From Marinilabiliales bacterium (GTDB taxonomy: Bacteria > Bacteroidota > Bacteroidia > Bacteroidales > UBA12077): a DNA stretch of 8,378 bases. Location: positions 1 to 8,378 of the forward strand of contig PKTC01000008.1 of NCBI GenBank assembly GCA_002869305.1, given 5' to 3'. Positions 6,907 through 8,378 of the stretch are shown piece by piece. The notes below the pieces were generated by a model, which worked only from the letters and a program-made list of their open reading frames with translations, ran no database searches and was not told the DNA's origin. The position numbers were made by a program, and so were the translations under genes. The stretch's first letter is position 1, and every line of letters begins with the position of its first letter.

Positions 6907-6929
6907 TAGTAAAAATGACCGTTTTACTA
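6907..6929. repeat. Inverted repeat upstream of the exported-protein gene
   Basis: TAGTAAAA (6907-6914) and TTTTACTA (6922-6929) are perfect inverted copies separated by the 7 bases ATGACCG. The repeat lies 32 bases before ATG 6962. There is no T run after it, so it does not look like a terminator. An operator or a weak leader hairpin are both possible. Confidence 0.5.
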
Positions 6930-6961
6930 TGGGTTTAGTTCTATAGAATTCTTAAATAGAA

Positions 6962-7648
6962 ATGCATACAAACAAGATAATAGTTATAGTATTTTTGATT
7001 CTAGGGTTTAGTAAATTTAACCTAAAGGCCCAACAGAGTAATGAATTCTCGTATGGTCAAAATTCAATATTGTATAATGGAGAATTATATAATTACAGTA
7101 TTTCAAACAGAGTAAAAGGCCATCAATATTTTAAAATTAGAGATTTTAAAGAAGGTAGTATTACCATAAAAAATAAAAGATTTGAAAGAGTACTTCTAAA
7201 TTATGATATCCATAAACAGCAGATACTATTGAAATTTATGTTCAATGGTGTCGATAAAATAATTAGTATCCCTAAGGAAATTGTGAAAGAATTTAGCTTT
7301 AACAATAATTATTTTATGGTTTTAAATCAAGGTTGGGATTTTAAAATTTACGAAGTAATTGGAAGTGGAGAAGTAAAAATCTTAAGATATTGGGAAAAAG
7401 ATTTTAAAATTTCTTCTGGTAGTGAAGCTTCTGATTATATCTTTACTAATGCTACTAAAACAAATTTTTTGCTTAAAGACAAACAACTTGTAAGATTGCA
7501 ATCCAAAAGAATTTTCTTAAAACAGTTTCAAGAATCAAATCAACCTAAGATTTCGAAGTTTATGCGAACTAATCGTATTTATTTAAAGAAAGCGATGTAT
7601 AGCGATCTTAATGAATTAATAAAATTTTGCAATAGTTTAGAAAATTGA
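6962..7648 (+). CDS. Exported protein of unrecognised family
   Basis: I do not recognise the family. The 228-residue product starts with a clear signal peptide: a Lys at position 5, a hydrophobic core at about 6-16 and a likely cleavage site after LKA at 23, leaving a mature N-terminus QQSNEF. There is no lipobox cysteine. The mature part shows alternating short beta-type segments (for example GSITIKNKRFERVLLNYDI at 65-83, then ILLKFMFNGVDKIISIPKE) and a basic, helical-looking C-terminus from about 175. No membrane segment is seen after the signal, so a periplasmic or surface location is likely. The downstream receptor-like gene overlaps its stop by 4 bases, which argues for co-translation and a shared role. 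By position it could be an accessory or sensory partner of that receptor, but this is inference. Codon choice is AT-rich like its neighbours. Confidence 0.75.
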   Translation: MHTNKIIVIVFLILGFSKFNLKAQQSNEFSYGQNSILYNGELYNYSISNRVKGHQYFKIRDFKEGSITIKNKRFERVLLNYDIHKQQILLKFMFNGVDKIISIPKEIVKEFSFNNNYFMVLNQGWDFKIYEVIGSGEVKILRYWEKDFKISSGSEASDYIFTNATKTNFLLKDKQLVRLQSKRIFLKQFQESNQPKISKFMRTNRIYLKKAMYSDLNELIKFCNSLEN

Positions 7649-8378
7649 AAAAAATAGGTATCATATTAGTTGTCAGTTTATTATACTCCTTAAGTGTTCT
7701 AGGGCAAAAGATGGAATATATTTCTTTAAATATTAACGACTACAATTTTAATGATTTTATAGATTTAATAGAAAGTAAAACAAGCAAAAGAATTTATTAT
7801 TCAGATAGCCTCGGAATATTTAAGAGGATAAGCATAAATTCTGATTCAATTCCCATAATTGAAGCACTGCAAATTGCTTTAGACGGAACCAATTTATTTG
7901 TATCGCCCTGGCATAATAGTTATGTAATATTAGATGAGCCGCTTCCTTTAGCAAATAATGTTTTTAATAATCAAAACAAGCAATTGGCTATGGAAGAAAC
8001 ATCTTTACTAACAGATAGTGAAAAAAGATATTTGGAAGGACGAAGGGCTAATGTGGTAAAAACAATTGTTGTAGGAAATAAGAATAGTAAAACAATAGGT
8101 AAAGCAAGAGTTATTGGAAGGATCACGGATGGTGAAACAGGTCAATCGCTTATCGGAGCCACCTTATTTATAGAAGATACCAAAACGGGAACCTCTAGTG
8201 ATATGAACGGAAATTTCAAAATTAATTTATCTCCAGGCTTTCATAACGTGGAATTCTCATCTCTTGGGTATAAAACAAAAAAATATCAGCTTAATGTTTA
8301 TTCAGACGATAAGATCGATATTCAGCTAGAAAGTTCTTCTTTTGCTCTTGAAGAGGCAGTTATAAAAGGAGACAAACA
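7645..8378 (+). CDS. STN/carboxypeptidase-regulatory domain receptor, partial
   Basis: The frame is open from TTG 7645 to the window edge (244 codons) and continues beyond it. The TTG start overlaps the preceding stop as TTGA and yields an ideal signal peptide (MKK, then a hydrophobic core to LSVLG, cleavage near residue 20); ATG 7711 would lose it. Residues 25-97 look like a secretin/TonB short N-terminal (STN) domain: a beta strand, helix NFNDFIDLIESKTSKRIYYS, then IPIIEALQIALDGTNLFV and YVILDEP. Residues 98-156 form a linker containing TDSEKRYLEGRRANVVKTIVVG-type sequence. Residues 157-229 are a carboxypeptidase-D regulatory-like domain (GRITDGETGQSLIGATLFI, DMNGNFKINLSPG, SSLGYKTKKY). LEEAVIKGD at 235-243 resembles the TonB-box region before a plug domain. 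The likely product is a TonB-dependent outer-membrane receptor; the plug and barrel lie outside the window, so this is not proven. Confidence 0.83.
   Translation, partial: MKKIGIILVVSLLYSLSVLGQKMEYISLNINDYNFNDFIDLIESKTSKRIYYSDSLGIFKRISINSDSIPIIEALQIALDGTNLFVSPWHNSYVILDEPLPLANNVFNNQNKQLAMEETSLLTDSEKRYLEGRRANVVKTIVVGNKNSKTIGKARVIGRITDGETGQSLIGATLFIEDTKTGTSSDMNGNFKINLSPGFHNVEFSSLGYKTKKYQLNVYSDDKIDIQLESSSFALEEAVIKGDK

Larger units (their letters stand above)
6416..6961. other. About 540 bases without a supported gene
   Basis: This stretch is very AT-rich, with stops in all frames I read. The only open frames are of ten or so codons, for example ATG at 6509 and ATG at 6740, and these have no recognisable product. 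I see no tRNA, riboswitch fold, transposase remnant or copy of the tRNA 3' end. Near its right end are a TATTTTTG element (6869) and an 8-bp inverted repeat (6907), listed separately. It is unusually long for this otherwise compact segment, so it may be a control region for the downstream exported-protein genes or decayed sequence. Confidence 0.6.

Noticed and set aside
6939..6948. 10-base palindrome TTCTATAGAA before the exported-protein gene
   Set aside because: Short AT-rich palindromes are expected by chance here, and it has no partner copy.

Overview
The window looks like a chromosomal segment of an AT-rich member of the Bacteroidota, possibly a marine Marinilabiliales-type genome; the rank below phylum is a guess. 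The evidence is the promoter style (-7 elements of the form TAnnTTTG, one with a TTTG -33 box 20 bases upstream), the near absence of Shine-Dalgarno sites, and a gene at the right edge that starts a Bacteroidota-type outer-membrane receptor (signal peptide, STN-like domain, carboxypeptidase-D regulatory-like domain).

Left part (1-4004, + strand). Four tightly packed genes probably form one transcript: tdh (L-threonine 3-dehydrogenase), gltX (glutamyl-tRNA synthetase), a short TatD-family metal-dependent hydrolase, and tcdA (E1-like tRNA t6A dehydratase). The gaps are 13 and 11 bases, and the last pair overlaps by 8 bases. The first gene is damaged: the reading frame encodes the normal Tdh N-terminus from base 35, but a TAA at 62-64 sits where a Glu codon is expected, and the frame then continues intact from ATG 77.

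Middle part (4005-6415). A hairpin lies between the convergent ends of tcdA and glnS (glutaminyl-tRNA synthetase, - strand). glnS and folB (dihydroneopterin aldolase, + strand) diverge from a short intergenic region with a consensus -7 element for each direction. A tRNA-Cys(GCA) gene follows, with its own near-ideal Bacteroidota promoter and a 16-bp terminator hairpin. Together gltX, glnS, tcdA and tRNA-Cys give this part a translation theme. Having both GluRS and GlnRS implies direct glutaminylation of tRNA-Gln.

Right part (6416-8378). About 540 bases hold no supported gene, only a candidate -7 element and an 8-bp inverted repeat close to the next gene. Then comes a two-gene unit: a 228-residue exported protein of unrecognised family, overlapped by 4 bases (TTGA) by a receptor-like gene that starts with TTG and runs off the window. 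This is the least ordinary coding content here. The receptor resembles known STN/TonB-receptor proteins, but no sigma or anti-sigma partner is visible in the window. I found no CRISPR array, insertion sequence or prophage.
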